26,518 nucleotides of DNA from Neocallimastix lanati (nom. inval.) (Eukaryota; Neocallimastigomycota; Neocallimastigomycetes; Neocallimastigales; Neocallimastigaceae): contig JACVTC010000463.1 of the NCBI GenBank assembly GCA_016946835.1, positions 1 to 26,518 on the forward strand, read 5' to 3'. Numbering within the stretch: the first letter of the stretch is position 1; every line of letters begins with the position of its first letter. Below, piece by piece: positions 1-13,644 of this stretch. The translations under genes and the position numbers were made by a program. A model generated the notes under the pieces. That model was not told the origin of the DNA, made no database searches, and saw only the letters and a program-made list of their open reading frames with translations.

Positions 1-670
1 TAAAATTATTAATAAATAATAATGGAACAATAAATAATAAAAAAAGAGAAAAGTATGTTATTAATAAATAATAAATAATAAAAAATGAGAAAAGTATACT
101 ATTAATAAATAATAAATAATCAAAAGAGTATGTTATTAATAAATAATAAATAATAAAAAAAAAGTATTTATTAATATATAATAAAATAAAGTATTTATTA
201 ATAAATAATAAATAATAAATTATAAAAAAAAAGTATTTATTAATAAAATAAACCATTTAATGAGTAATCATAACCAATATTAAAATAATATTAAAAAAAA
301 AATAAATATATAAATTATAATTTGTATATAATATGTATAATAAATAAATAAATAGATAAATAAATTTTTTTCATTCAACTAAAATGGAAAAAATAATAAA
401 CAATATAATATAAAGTTATGAAACATTCAATTTCAATTTCATATAAAAATAATTTATATAAAAATAATTTATATAAAAAAATAATATATAAAAAAATAAG
501 AAATAATAGAAAAAAACAAAAAAAACATTTATGATGATGGTCAGATTCTATTCTAAAAATAATAATAATAATAATAAATTTTATTTATTTGTTTATTTAT
601 TTTTAAATTTAAAATAAAAAATAAAAAAAGATATTTTCAATTTCATTCATTTTTGAACTATTAAAACACA

Positions 671-779
671 AATAATTATAATAATTATGGAATAATATTA
701 ATTATTTATTATAATAATTATGGAATAATATTAATTATTTATTATAATAATTATGGAATATTATTAATTATTTATTATT
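671..779. repeat. 33-bp tandem array, three units (copy A)
   Basis: The word ATGG recurs at 687, 720 and 753, exactly 33 bp apart. Units one and two continue GGAATAATATTAA, whereas unit three has the variant GGAATATTATTAA. Each unit has dyad symmetry around ATAATAATTAT, so single strands could fold. The corresponding array in copy B has nine units. Confidence 0.9.
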
Positions 780-3268
780 CACTCTTATTATTTTTTATAT
801 AAATTGAAAATCTATTTTACCTATCATTTAATATTTATTTAATTAGTCTGATTTAAGAAAATCCATTATTTTAGTTATATTTATATTTATATTTATATTT
901 TAATTTTTATTTTAATTTTAATTTATTTCCTGTTGGTATCTCATGAAATAATAAATAATAAAAAAAGAGTATTTATTAATAAATAATAATAAAGAAATAT
1001 TTATTAATAAATTATAATAAAGAAATATTTATTAATAAATAATAAAAGAGAAATATTTATTAATTATTTTCTTTGTTTCTTTCTAAGAATTATTAATTTA
1101 TAAAAAGTAAATGAATAATATATCAACTTTAAGAAAAATTTAAATAATTTATTGATGATTAAAATTATTTATTTAGTGTATTCATTAATTTTTTATATTG
1201 GTTAAATCTATATCAATAGAACCTTATAAAAAATAAAATTATTATTTAATGATAAGATTTTATTTAATGATAATAATAAAAACATGATAATAATAGTAAT
1301 TATTAATATCAAAATAAAATAAATAATAAAATCAATATTAAAATAGTAAAATAATAATAAATTAATATAATAAATATTAAATAATAAATTATAATAAATA
1401 AATAATAAAATATAATAAGATTAAATAAATTAATAAAAATAAATATTAAATATAATAAGATTAAATAATACAATAAAAATAAAATATAATAGATTAAATA
1501 ATAAAATAAAAATAAAATATAATAAGATTAATAATACAATAATAAAATATAATAAGATTAAATAATAAATAATATAAATATAATAAGATTAAATAATAAA
1601 TAATAAAATATAATAAGATTAAGATAATAAATAAAAAATAAAATATTAAATAATAAATAATAAAATATAATAAGATTAAATAATAAATAATAAAATATAA
1701 TAAGAATCTAAATAAGATTAAATTAAAATAATAAAAGTAAAAATTAAATAATAAAATAGTTCAATTTAAATGCTTATTTTTTACTTTTTATTTATCGTAA
1801 ATTTATTGAAAGTAAAATTAATCAAAAAAAAAAAAAAAAAAGAAAGAAATTTAATTTATTTAATCTATTTTTAACTTTTTCCCCTCACGAATAATTTTTT
1901 AGGATATATTGAAAGTAATAATTAACAGGTGAAAAAAAAAAAAAGTTCATTTCTGATAGAATCAATGAATGAATGAATGAATGAATGAATGATTTTTTTA
2001 TTTTAAAATTTGATAAAAAAAAGTGTTTTATTATATATAATACATAATCCTATTAGCAATGCTTAATATTTGATATATACATTCAAAAATAAAGAAAATA
2101 GTTACAGTTGATGAAAGAAGGAAGTAAAAAAAAAAACTTTTACTTTAAATTTATTCACTTAAAAAAAATAATTTTTAGAATCTTTTTTTTTTTTTATTTA
2201 ATTTTATTTAATTTTATTTTATTTTTTAGTATATATATATAAATCCGCAATTAAAAAAAAATGAGACAATTTTAGAAGGTATGAAATAAATTAAAATGAA
2301 GAAAAAATGACACATTTCTAAATTAATTACTAAAATAGAAAATATTAATAATTAATAAAACATTAAAATCGCATTAAAAATTGCATATGTAATTTTAACT
2401 AATAATTAAATAATAATAAATAAATAATTAAATGATGGAATAATGGAATAATAAATAATGAAATAATAGAATTAATTAAAATAAAATAATTATAAATAAT
2501 TAAATAATAATATAAATAATGGAATAATAATATAAATAATTAAATAATAATATAAATAATGGAATAATAATAGTATTATCAAATGATAATAATAGTATTA
2601 AAATAATAATAATATTAATAAATCTTTTTAGTATTAAATATTTATTAATAACTGAAATAATAAAATAAAAAGTTGAAATGAAATTGAAAAAAGTTAAATA
2701 GTCATAATAATTACTATAAATATTTATAAATATTTACAATAATAAAAAAAATTTTATATTAAAACTATTAAAACTACTAAAAAAAAAATTAAAATTAAAA
2801 ATATATTAAATCATTATATTAAAAAAAAAAAAATAATAAATAATAAATAATAAATAATAAATAATAATAAATAATAATAAATATATAATTTTAATAAATA
2901 ATTGAATAATAATAAATAATAATATTATTATTTAAATTTAAAAGTATTATAAAAAAAAAATATTATATTAAAAACAATTTATTATATATATTATATTAAA
3001 AAAAAAAAAATAAAAAAAAAGTAAACTATAAATATTAGTTAAACTCTAATTAATAGTTTTATTTTATTTTTATTTTCATTTAATATTCCATTTTAATATA
3101 ATTCTGTTGAATAGTAAAAAATATTAAATATTGTGTAATGATTGTCTAAATTTTTATATAAACTAAACTTTTTATTAATCAATTAAAAAGTTATTTATTA
3201 TGATTACCAATAGTTTATGATTATTACTATCTTAACTACTAACTACTACTATTATTATTTATTATTTA

Positions 3269-3307
<39 letters not shown>

Positions 3308-3521
3308 TTTTATATAAAAAGAGTAAAAAATTACACTAAAAAAATATATTTTTTTTTTAATAAATAAATTAAAAACAAAAAATAATTATTATAAAAATAA
3401 TTATTAAAAAAATTAAAAAAAAAATATAAAAAAAAGAATATAAAAAAAAAAAAAAAAAGAAAGATAACAAATTAAATTTATAAAAAAAAAAATAATAAAA
3501 TAAAATAAAAAAGTTTTTGTA

Positions 3522-3533
3522 TATATATAAAAG
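3522..3533 (+). promoter_or_regulatory. TATA-like box, CBM10 gene A
   Basis: The word TATATATAAAAG lies about 275 bp before the start codon and is kept in copy B as a slightly different TATATATAAAAAAG (13367-13380). In DNA this AT-rich the match has little statistical weight, so this is only a candidate. Confidence 0.2.
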
Positions 3534-3730
3534 TGTAAATAGATTATTTGTATTTAATATTATTATATTGAATTCAAAAAAAAATAAACAATTAGAATAT
3601 AATTTTAATAAGTAAAATCAATATCACTGAATAAAAATTTACTTTTTTTTTTTTTATAAAAAAAAAAATTATATTCATTTTAATAACAATAAAATATTAT
3701 ATAAATAATTAATATTTTTTAATATATATA

Positions 3731-3785
3731 TTTTTTTACTTTCTCTTTTACGTTTCTTTCTTTTTTTTTTTTTTTTCTTTTTCAG
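3731..3785 (+). promoter_or_regulatory. Pyrimidine tract ending in CAG before CBM10 gene A
   Basis: A run of almost pure C and T ends in TTTTTCAG 23 bases before the ATG. It could be a CT-rich element next to the transcription start, or the polypyrimidine tract and acceptor of an intron in the 5' untranslated region. The tract is kept in copy B with a different number of Ts. Confidence 0.4.
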
Positions 3786-3808
3786 TAGAAACAAGCTTAT
3801 TTAAGAAA

Positions 3809-4816
3809 ATGAAATTTGCTCTTGGTTTATTACTCTCTACTTCTTTACTTCTTAGCAAGATTGAAGCTACCAAAATAAGTAAATGTTCAGATTGTACTGT
3901 TTTTACTACTGGTAAAGATGGTTCCCTTTGGGGTTGGGAAGATGGTACCTTCTGTAAAATTTCATCCAGTTGCAGTAAAAGTAAAAATACAAGTACAAAG
4001 AAAACAACAACTGTATATAAAAAAAGTACAAAGAAGACAGCAAATAAAAAAACTTCTTCTACTACTACTAAAGCTAAAGCTAAAGAAACTACCACTACCA
4101 CTACTTCTGCTCCAGCTGCTCATGAAACCGATGCCAAAGGTAACATAGTTTGTAATGGTTGTGTTGTTACTGGTACTGGAGGTGACAATTCTTTATGGGG
4201 TTGGGAAGATGAAAAGTCTTGTATTATTAATAATACTAAATGTGAAGGTAAACTTGATGAAAAAAAGGCAGAAGCTTCTGCTGCTGCATCTAATCACAAA
4301 AAAGATGCTTCTGGTAATGTTATCTGTAATAAATGTGAAGTTACTGCTACTGGTGGTGATGGTTCTTACTGGGGTTGGGAAGATCAAGCTTCCTGTATTA
4401 TAGATAACACAAAATGTAACCTTACTCCACCAAAGTCTGAACAAAAGGCTCTTGAAAGAGGTCCAGATGGTGTTCTTATTTGCAGTACTTGTGAATACAC
4501 TCGTATAGATCCAGACACCACCACTTGGAATACAGAAAATGGTGAAGACTGTAGAGTTATTGGTTCTCGTTGTGGTATTAACACTACTCCACACCCATGG
4601 TGTAGTGGTTGTGTTGTCACTGGTACTGGTAATGATGGTGCTCTTTACGGTTGGGAAAACAATGCTTCCTGTCTTATTAACGAAGTCACTTGTGGTATTG
4701 TCTCCAATCATGGTGAATATGGAGAAGCTTCTTCTTCCAACTCTCAACAAAAGATGACCTTCCTCAACTATGCAATTTGTTCTCTTGCTGCTCTCTACGT
4801 TTACAGAAGATTTTAA
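3809..4816 (+). CDS. Secreted, membrane- or GPI-anchored protein with five CBM10-like modules (copy A)
   Basis: Single-exon protein of 335 residues. Residues 1-20 are a signal peptide (basic K2, hydrophobic core, probable cut after IEA). Five cysteine-framed modules follow, each with a CxxC pair, then C, then C: residues 26-55, 115-145, 173-203, 225-255 and 265-295. Modules 1-3 carry the WGWED signature followed by C-x-I; module 5 has YGWENNASCLI; module 4 has lost the aromatic WGW core. The signature resembles CBM10-type modules, which bind cellulose in bacteria and act as dockerins in anaerobic fungi, so the ligand may be polysaccharide or protein. A Lys/Thr-rich linker (56-100) separates module 1 from the rest. 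Residues 316-332 form a hydrophobic segment followed by RRF, suggesting a membrane or GPI anchor. Five N-glycosylation sequons are present (N60, N141, N204, N258, N285). The start has an A-rich context (AAGAAAATG). No enzyme domain is seen. Confidence 0.9.
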   Translation: MKFALGLLLSTSLLLSKIEATKISKCSDCTVFTTGKDGSLWGWEDGTFCKISSSCSKSKNTSTKKTTTVYKKSTKKTANKKTSSTTTKAKAKETTTTTTSAPAAHETDAKGNIVCNGCVVTGTGGDNSLWGWEDEKSCIINNTKCEGKLDEKKAEASAAASNHKKDASGNVICNKCEVTATGGDGSYWGWEDQASCIIDNTKCNLTPPKSEQKALERGPDGVLICSTCEYTRIDPDTTTWNTENGEDCRVIGSRCGINTTPHPWCSGCVVTGTGNDGALYGWENNASCLINEVTCGIVSNHGEYGEASSSNSQQKMTFLNYAICSLAALYVYRRF

Positions 4817-6224
4817 GTATTATTAGTATATTTGATTTTCTTTTTTTTTTTTAAAAAAAAAAATCTAAAACTTTTATATATAAAAAATTCAAAAAAAAAA
4901 ATTTTTTTTTATTATAATTACTATTTTATATTTTTTTTTCTTTTTTTTCTGATATAAAATTGAAAATGAAAAAAAAAATTTTTTTTACATTTACATTGAA
5001 TAAAAAATACTAATAGTAATTATTAGTTAATACAAAAAAAAAAGAAAAAAGATTAAAAAAAGTATAAATGTTTAAGAAAATGGATCATTTTTAAAATTGT
5101 AGTATGTAAGCATTTTAAAAATAAAAACATTTTCAAAACAAAAATAAAATAATATATAAAAAAAATATTAAAGAAGATTTTTTTTGGAAGATTTTCTTTA
5201 TTTCATCAAAATAAATAAATAAAACAATAATACTATAATCCTTTTTATATTAAAAAAAATATAGAAATAATATTTATATATATATATCTATACATATAAT
5301 ATTATTAAAAAAAATAGATTTAGATAAATCTACTAATCCAAACGATATTTATAAAAAAAAATTATATAAATAAATTAAATAGTTTTTTAAAAACAAAAAC
5401 AAAACAAAAGTATAAAAAAAAAATAAAAAAAAAAAAAAAATAAAAAAAAAAAAATTGAAAGTTATACTAAAAACGTTTATAAAAATTTTGTAGTTTAACG
5501 TAAATATTAAATCAAATAAAATAAAAGAAATACATTTACATATAAAAAACATATAAATACTAAAAACAATTATTAACATTTAAATATTATAAGAATAGAA
5601 CTATATTAAAAACAAAAAACAAAAAGCAAATATAAATCTTTGAAAGATTTATTTTTTTCTTCTTTAAAATAATATTTTATTATTTTTTGTTATAAAAAAA
5701 GCTTTTCATTTATTAAAAATTATTATTATTTTTCATTTTTATATATTATTTTTTTTCAAAAAAAAAAAAAAAAAAAAATAAGTAATAATAATAATAATAA
5801 CAAAAAAAAATATTTAAAAAATATATATACATAAAAAAAAAACCTTTAAAAATATTTATAAAAATAAATAAAATTCATTTTTATTTCAAACAAAATTAAA
5901 ATACAATAAAGTATAAAAAAAAAATATAATAAAAATTAAAAACTTTTTTTTATTTGTTAATTATAAAATCAAATTAAAAAAAAAAAAAAATAAATAGAAT
6001 AAATACTTTTTTTTTTTAAAATTAGCTCTTTATCATAAAATATATTAAATAGAGTTTGACCTATGTATAAGCCATAAATTCCTGACTCTTAACATTTATA
6101 TAACTATATTATATTATATTATTTGATATTTATTTTTTAATTTTTTAATAAATAAAAATATTTAATTATATTTAATATTAAATGATTTTGACTATTCATT
6201 ATTCATTATTTATATATTTATTCC
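4817..6224. other. Gene-free 3' flank of CBM10 gene A
   Basis: AT-rich DNA with long A and T runs. It contains the 3' untranslated and terminator region of the CBM10 gene, but no processing site can be singled out among the many AATAAA-like words. The short minus-strand open frame here is A/T-run coding only. The sequence is repeated at 14653-16083. Confidence 0.75.
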
Positions 6225-6250
6225 TAAAAAAAAAAACTGAATAATTAATA

Positions 6251-6292
<42 letters not shown>

Positions 6293-6329
6293 TATAAAAT
6301 TATTCATTACTTGTTATTTATAATTTAAA

Positions 6330-6715
6330 AAGTTCGAGTTTTATCCCAGTGGTTAAGTATTAGGGACTAACACACTAAAGGTTTCTGAATTGACATCACG
6401 ACGACCTCCTGAATATATAATGGGGGAAATTTTCATCCTCATAAGGTGTTTTTCCCTAGTGTTCGTTCACCAGGATTAAGTATTCCTGTTACTAGACTAT
6501 ATAATTGATAGTACAGAGAATACTTAAACTGTAAGAAGATTGAAGAAGTTGTGTTGTTCCTCCCTCGACGATAATGGATGGTTCGAAGAGATCACTAAAA
6601 ATAAGCCTTTCGTGTGTAAAAGCAGCGTATAAGGAATATCTTTCATATTAGCCTTACTTAAAGAGAGGTCCTGTCGACTCCGAAACGGTATGACAAAGAA
6701 ATCCAATGAGAGTTT
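6330..6715 (+). mobile_element. SINE-like or other short insertion, unrecognised
   Basis: About 390 bp with clearly higher GC and complexity than its surroundings sits exactly where the two duplication copies stop matching. The left end has a possible RNA polymerase III A box (TATCCCAGTGG, near 6342, one mismatch to the tRNA-type consensus) and a weak B-box-like GGTTTCTGAATTGAC about 37 bp later. The right end, after GAAACGGTATGACAAAG, runs into a T run and then an (AAT)n tract. This layout fits a tRNA-derived SINE. Alternatively it is a fragment of a decayed gene, because short frames on both strands look peptide-like. No second copy is present in the window. Confidence 0.35.
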
Positions 6716-6762
6716 TTTTTTTTTTTTTATTTTTAAAGTATTATTTTTATAATATAATTATT

Positions 6763-8700
<1,938 letters not shown>

Positions 8701-8714
8701 ATTTTATTATTTAT

Positions 8715-8890
8715 ATTTAATCTCTTCTTTAATATCATTTAATCTCTTCTTTAATATCATTTAATCTCTTCTTTAATATCATTTAATCTCTTCTTTAATA
8801 TCATTTAATATCTTCTTTAATATCATTTAATTTTTTCTTTAATATCATTTAATCTCTTCTTTAATATCATTTAATTTCTTCTTTAATATC
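8715..8890. repeat. 22-bp minisatellite, eight units
   Basis: Eight head-to-tail units of exactly 22 bp, each ending in CTTCTTTAATATC or a one-base variant, with the conserved word at 8726, 8748, 8770, 8792, 8814, 8836, 8858 and 8880. Units five, six and eight carry single changes in the TCTCTTC part. This repeat is absent from both duplication copies. Confidence 0.95.
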
Positions 8891-9126
8891 AATTAATATT
8901 ATTAGTATTATTTTTTTTAGTTTTATATTTTATTATTTTTTTTTTTTGTTTCATTATCAATTTAAATCAATATAAATTAATTTTTATATATTAATTATTA
9001 AATTTAATTTAATATAATAAAAAAAGAGTCTACCATCAAAATATATAAAAAAAAAAAAGTTTTTCATATAAATTAAAATAAAAAATAAAAACTTTAAATA
9101 AAATAATTATTATACCATGAAAATTA

Positions 9127-9367
<241 letters not shown>

Positions 9368-9571
9368 ATTATTTAATTATAAATTTAATTTAATAATAAT
9401 AATAAAAATAAATTAAAAAATAAAGTTTTATATTTTCCTATGAAATTGTATTACATTAAAAATATATTAAAAATAAATTAAAATCATTGAAACACAATGA
9501 AAAATAATGGAAACATTATGTTGAATAATCATTGGTCAAATATATTAAATAATAATTGAATAATTGAATAA

Positions 9572-12500
9572 TAAAATTATTAATAAATAATAATGGAACA
9601 ATAAATAATAAAAAAAGAGAAAAGTATGTTATTAATAAATAATAAATAATAAAAAATGAGAAAAGTATACTATTAATAAATAATAAATAATCAAAAGAGT
9701 ATGTTATTAATAAATAATAAATAATAAAAAAAAAGTATTTATTAATATATAATAAAATAAAGTATTTATTAATAAATAATAAATAATAAATTATAAAAAA
9801 AAAGTATTTATTAATAAAATAAACCATTTAATGAGTAATCATAACCAATATTAAAATAATATTAAAAAAAAAAATAAATATATAAATTATAATTTGTATA
9901 TAATATGTATAATAAATAAATAAATAGATAAATAAATTTTTTTCATTCAACTAAAATGGAAAAAATAATAAACAATATAATATAAAGTTATGAAACATTC
10001 AATTTCAATTTCATATAAAAATAATTTATATAAAAAAATAATTTATATAAAAAAATAATATATAAAAAAATAATTTATAAAAAAAAATAATATATAAAAA
10101 AAAATAAGAAATAATAGAAAAAAAAAAAAAAACATTTATGATGATGGTCAGATTCTATTCTAAAAATAATAATAATAATAATTAATTTTATTTATTTATT
10201 TATTTATTTTTACATTTAAAATAAAAAATAAAAAAAGATATTTTCAATTTCATTTATTTTTGAACTATTAAAACACAAATAATTATAATAATTATGGAAT
10301 AATATTAATTATTTATTATAATAATTATGGAATAATATTAATTATTTATTATAATAATTATGGAATATTATTAATAATTATTATAATAATTATGGAATAA
10401 TATTAATTATTTATTATAATAATTATGGAATAATATTAATTATTTATTATAATAATTATGGAATATTATTAATAATTTATTATAATAATTATGAAATAAT
10501 ATTAATTATTTATTATAATAATTATGGAATAATATTAATTATTTATTATAATAATTATGGAATATTATTAATTATTTATTATTCACTCTTATTATTTTTT
10601 ATATAAATTGAAAATCTATTTTACCTATCATTTAATATTTATTTAATTAGTCTGATTTAAGAAAATCCATTATTTTATTTATATTTATATTTATATTTTA
10701 ATTTTTATTTTAATTTTTATTTATTTCCTGTTGGTATCTCATGAAATAATAAATAATAAAAAAAGAGTATTTATTAATAAATAATAATAAAGAAATATTT
10801 ATTAATAAATAATAAAAGAGAAATATTTATTAATTAATTATTTTCTTTGTTTCTTTCTAAGAATTATTAATTTATAAAAAGTAAATGAATAATATATCAA
10901 CTTTAAGAAAATTTAAATAATTTATTGATGATTAAAATTATTTATTTAGTGTGTTCATTAATTTTTTATATTGGTTAAATCTATATCAATAGAACCTTAT
11001 AAAAAATAAAATTATTATTTAATGATAAGATTTTATTTAATAATAATAATAAAAACATGATAATAATAGTAATTATTAATATCAAAATAAAAATAAAATA
11101 ATAAAATCAATATTAAATAGTAAAATAATAATAAATTAATGAAATAAATAATAAATAATAAAATATAATAAATAAATAATAAAATATAATAAGATTAAAT
11201 AAATTAATAAAAATAAATATTAAATAATAAATTATAATAAATAAATAATAAAATATAATAAGATTAAATAAATTAATAAAAATAAATATTAAATATTTAA
11301 TAAAATATAATAAGATTAAATAATAAAATAAAAATAAAATATAATAAGATTAAATAAATTAATAAAATAAATATTAAATAGTAAAATAATAATAAATTAA
11401 TATAATAAATAATAAATAATAAAATATAATAAGATTAAATAATAAAATATAATAAGATTAAATAATAAATAATAAAATATTATAAGATTAAATAATAAAA
11501 TAAAAATAAAATATTATAAGATTAAATAAGATTAAATTAAAATAATAAAAGTAAAAATTAAATAATAAAATAGTTCAATTAAAATGCTTATTTTTTACTT
11601 TTTATTTATCGTAAATTTATTGAAAGTAAAATTAATCAAAAAAAAAAAAAAAAGAAAGAAATTTAATTTATTTAATCTATTTTTAACTTTTTCCCCTCAC
11701 GAATAATTTTTTAGGATATATTGAAAGTAATAATTAACAGGTGAAAAAAAAAAAAAGTTCATTTCTGATAGAATCAATGAATGAATGAATGAATGAATGA
11801 ATGATTTTTTTATTTTAAAATTTGATAAAAAAAAGTGTTTTATTATATATAATACATAATCCTATTAGCAATGCTTAATATTTGATATATACATTCAAAA
11901 ATAAGAAATAGTTACAGCTGATGAGAGAAGGAAGTAAAAAAAAAAACTTTTACTTTAAATTTATTCACTTAAAAAAAATAATTTTTAGAATCTTTTTTTT
12001 TTTTTATTTAATTTTATTTAATTTTATTTTATTTTTTAGTATATATATATAAATCCGCAATTAAAAAAAAATGAGACAATTTTAGAAGGTATGAAATAAA
12101 TTAAAATGAAGAAAAAATGACACATTTTTAAATTAATTACTAAAATAGAAAATATTAATAATTAATAAAACATTAAAAATCGCATTAAAAATTGCATATG
12201 TAATTTTAACTAATAATTAAATAATAATAAATAAATAATTAAATGATGGAATAATGGAATAATAAATATTGAAATAATAGAATTAATTAAATAAAATAAT
12301 TATAAATAATTAAATAATAATATAAATAATGGAATAATAATATAAATAATGGAATAGTATTATTAAATGATAATAATAGTATTAATAATAATAATAATAA
12401 TAATATTAATAAATCTTTTTAGTATTAAATATTTATTAATAACTGAAATAATAAAATAAAAAGTTGAAATGAAATTGAAAAAAGTTAAATAGTCATAATA

Positions 12501-13573
12501 ATTACTATAAATATTTATAAATATTTACAATAATAAAAAAAATTTTATATTAAAACTATTAAAACTACTAAAAAAAAAATTAAAATTAAAAATATATTAA
12601 ATCATTATATTAAAAAAAAAAATAATAAATAATAAATAATAAATAATAAATAATAATAAATAATAATAAATAATAAATTTTAATAAATAATAAATAATTA
12701 AATAATAAATAATAAATAATAATAAATAATGGAATAATAAATAATAAATAATAAATAATAATTAAATAATTGAATAATAATAAATAATAATATTATTATT
12801 AAAATTTAAAAATATTGTATAAAAAAAATTAAAAATTATTATATTAAAAATAATTTATTATATATATTATATTAAAAAAAAAAAAAAAGTAAACTATAAA
12901 TATTAGTTGAACTCTAATTAATAGTTTTATTTATTTTTATTTTTATTTAATATTCCATTTTAATATAATTCTGTTGAATAGTAAAAAATATTAAATATTG
13001 TGTAATGATTGTCTAAATTTTTATATAAACTAAACTTTCTATTAATAAATTAAAAAGTTATTTATTATGATTACCAATAGTTTATGATTATTACTATCTC
13101 AACTACTAACTACTACTATTATTATTTATTATTTATTATTATTATTATTTTTTTTTTTGTATAAATAGAGTAAAAAATTACACTAAAAAAATATATTTTT
13201 TTTTTTAATAAATAAATTAAAAACAAAAAAAATAATTATTATAAAAATAATTATTAAAAAAATTAAAAAAAAAATATAAAAAAAAATATAAAAAAAAAAA
13301 AAAAGAAAGATAACAAATTAAATTTATAATAAAAAAAAATAATAAAATAAAATAAAAAAGTTTTTGTATATATAAAAAAGTGTAAATAGAATATTTGTAT
13401 TTAATATTATTATATTGAATTCAAAAAAAAAATAAACAATTAGAATATAATTTTAATAAGTAAAATCAATATCACTGAATAAAAATTTACTTTTTTTTTT
13501 ATAAAAAAAAATTATATTCATTTTAATAACAATAAAATATTATATAAATAATTAATATTTTTTAATATATATA
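9572..13573. other. AT-rich gene-free region upstream of the second CBM10 gene
   Basis: Counterpart of 1-3730, with no supported gene. It contains the expanded 33-bp array (10278-10583), the diffuse TAAGATTA array (about 11085-11530), the (AATG)n tract (11776-11804) and an enlarged TAATAAATAATAA-type array near 12620-12800. Confidence 0.8.
10278..10583. repeat. 33-bp tandem array, nine units in a three-unit higher-order pattern (copy B)
   Basis: Units are marked by ATGG or ATGA at 10294, 10327, 10360, 10392, 10425, 10458, 10491, 10524 and 10557. Every third unit (10360, 10458, 10557) carries the GGAATATTATTAA variant that marks the third unit in copy A. The array therefore looks like the whole three-unit block tripled to a period of about 99 bp. 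Confidence 0.9.
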
Positions 13574-13621
13574 TTTTTTACTTTCTCTTTTACGTTTCTT
13601 TCCTTTTTTTTTTTTTTTCAG
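13574..13621 (+). promoter_or_regulatory. Pyrimidine tract ending in CAG before CBM10 gene B
   Basis: Same element as at 3731-3785, with a slightly shorter T run. It ends in CAG 23 bases before the ATG. Confidence 0.4.
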
Positions 13622-13644
13622 TAGAAACAAGCTTATTTAAGAAA

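Larger units (their letters stand above)
1..3730. other. AT-rich gene-free region upstream of the first CBM10 gene
   Basis: No open frame or conserved protein segment was found on either strand. The stretch holds short direct repeats built on TAATAAATAATAA (1-240 and 950-1065), a three-unit 33-bp array (671-779), a diffuse array with about eight copies of the word TAAGATTA (about 1410-1735), an (AATG)n microsatellite at 1964-1992 and many A or T runs. It is mirrored by 9572-13573. Confidence 0.8.
1..6224 (+). repeat. Segmental duplication, copy A
   Basis: This block matches 9572-16083 in the same orientation, from the first base of the window (so the true left end may lie outside) to the shared words just before 6225. 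The offset is 9571 bp at the left end and 9836 bp at the gene, because copy B has gained tandem-repeat units upstream of the gene. The duplicated block contains the gene at 3809-4816 with about 3.8 kb of upstream and 1.4 kb of downstream AT-rich DNA. Matching even in non-coding DNA shows that the event is young. Related sequence reappears at 6718-6780 and 16823-16880, so the original duplicated unit probably ran on into the (AAT)n tracts. Confidence 0.95.

Noticed and set aside
3748-4101. Minus-strand open frame antisense to the first CBM10 gene (and its twin at 13590-13937)
   Set aside because: It is a shadow of the Lys/Thr-rich coding strand (Val/Leu-rich on the reverse) and has no independent start context or domain.
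4193-4750. 185-codon minus-strand frame opposite the CBM10 modules
   Set aside because: Its openness follows from the codon bias of the plus-strand gene; the plus strand has the cysteine modules and signal peptide.
6335-6410. An intact tRNA gene
   Set aside because: There is an A-box-like word but no cloverleaf I could draw and only a weak B box. At most it is a tRNA-derived fragment.
8715-8890. CRISPR array
   Set aside because: The 22-bp units are directly head-to-tail with no spacers, and the genome is eukaryotic.
9516-9827. 103-codon minus-strand frame rich in Tyr, Phe and Ile
   Set aside because: Its sequence is made of TAATAAATAATAA-type repeats, and the equivalent in copy A is cut by the window edge without any protein signature.
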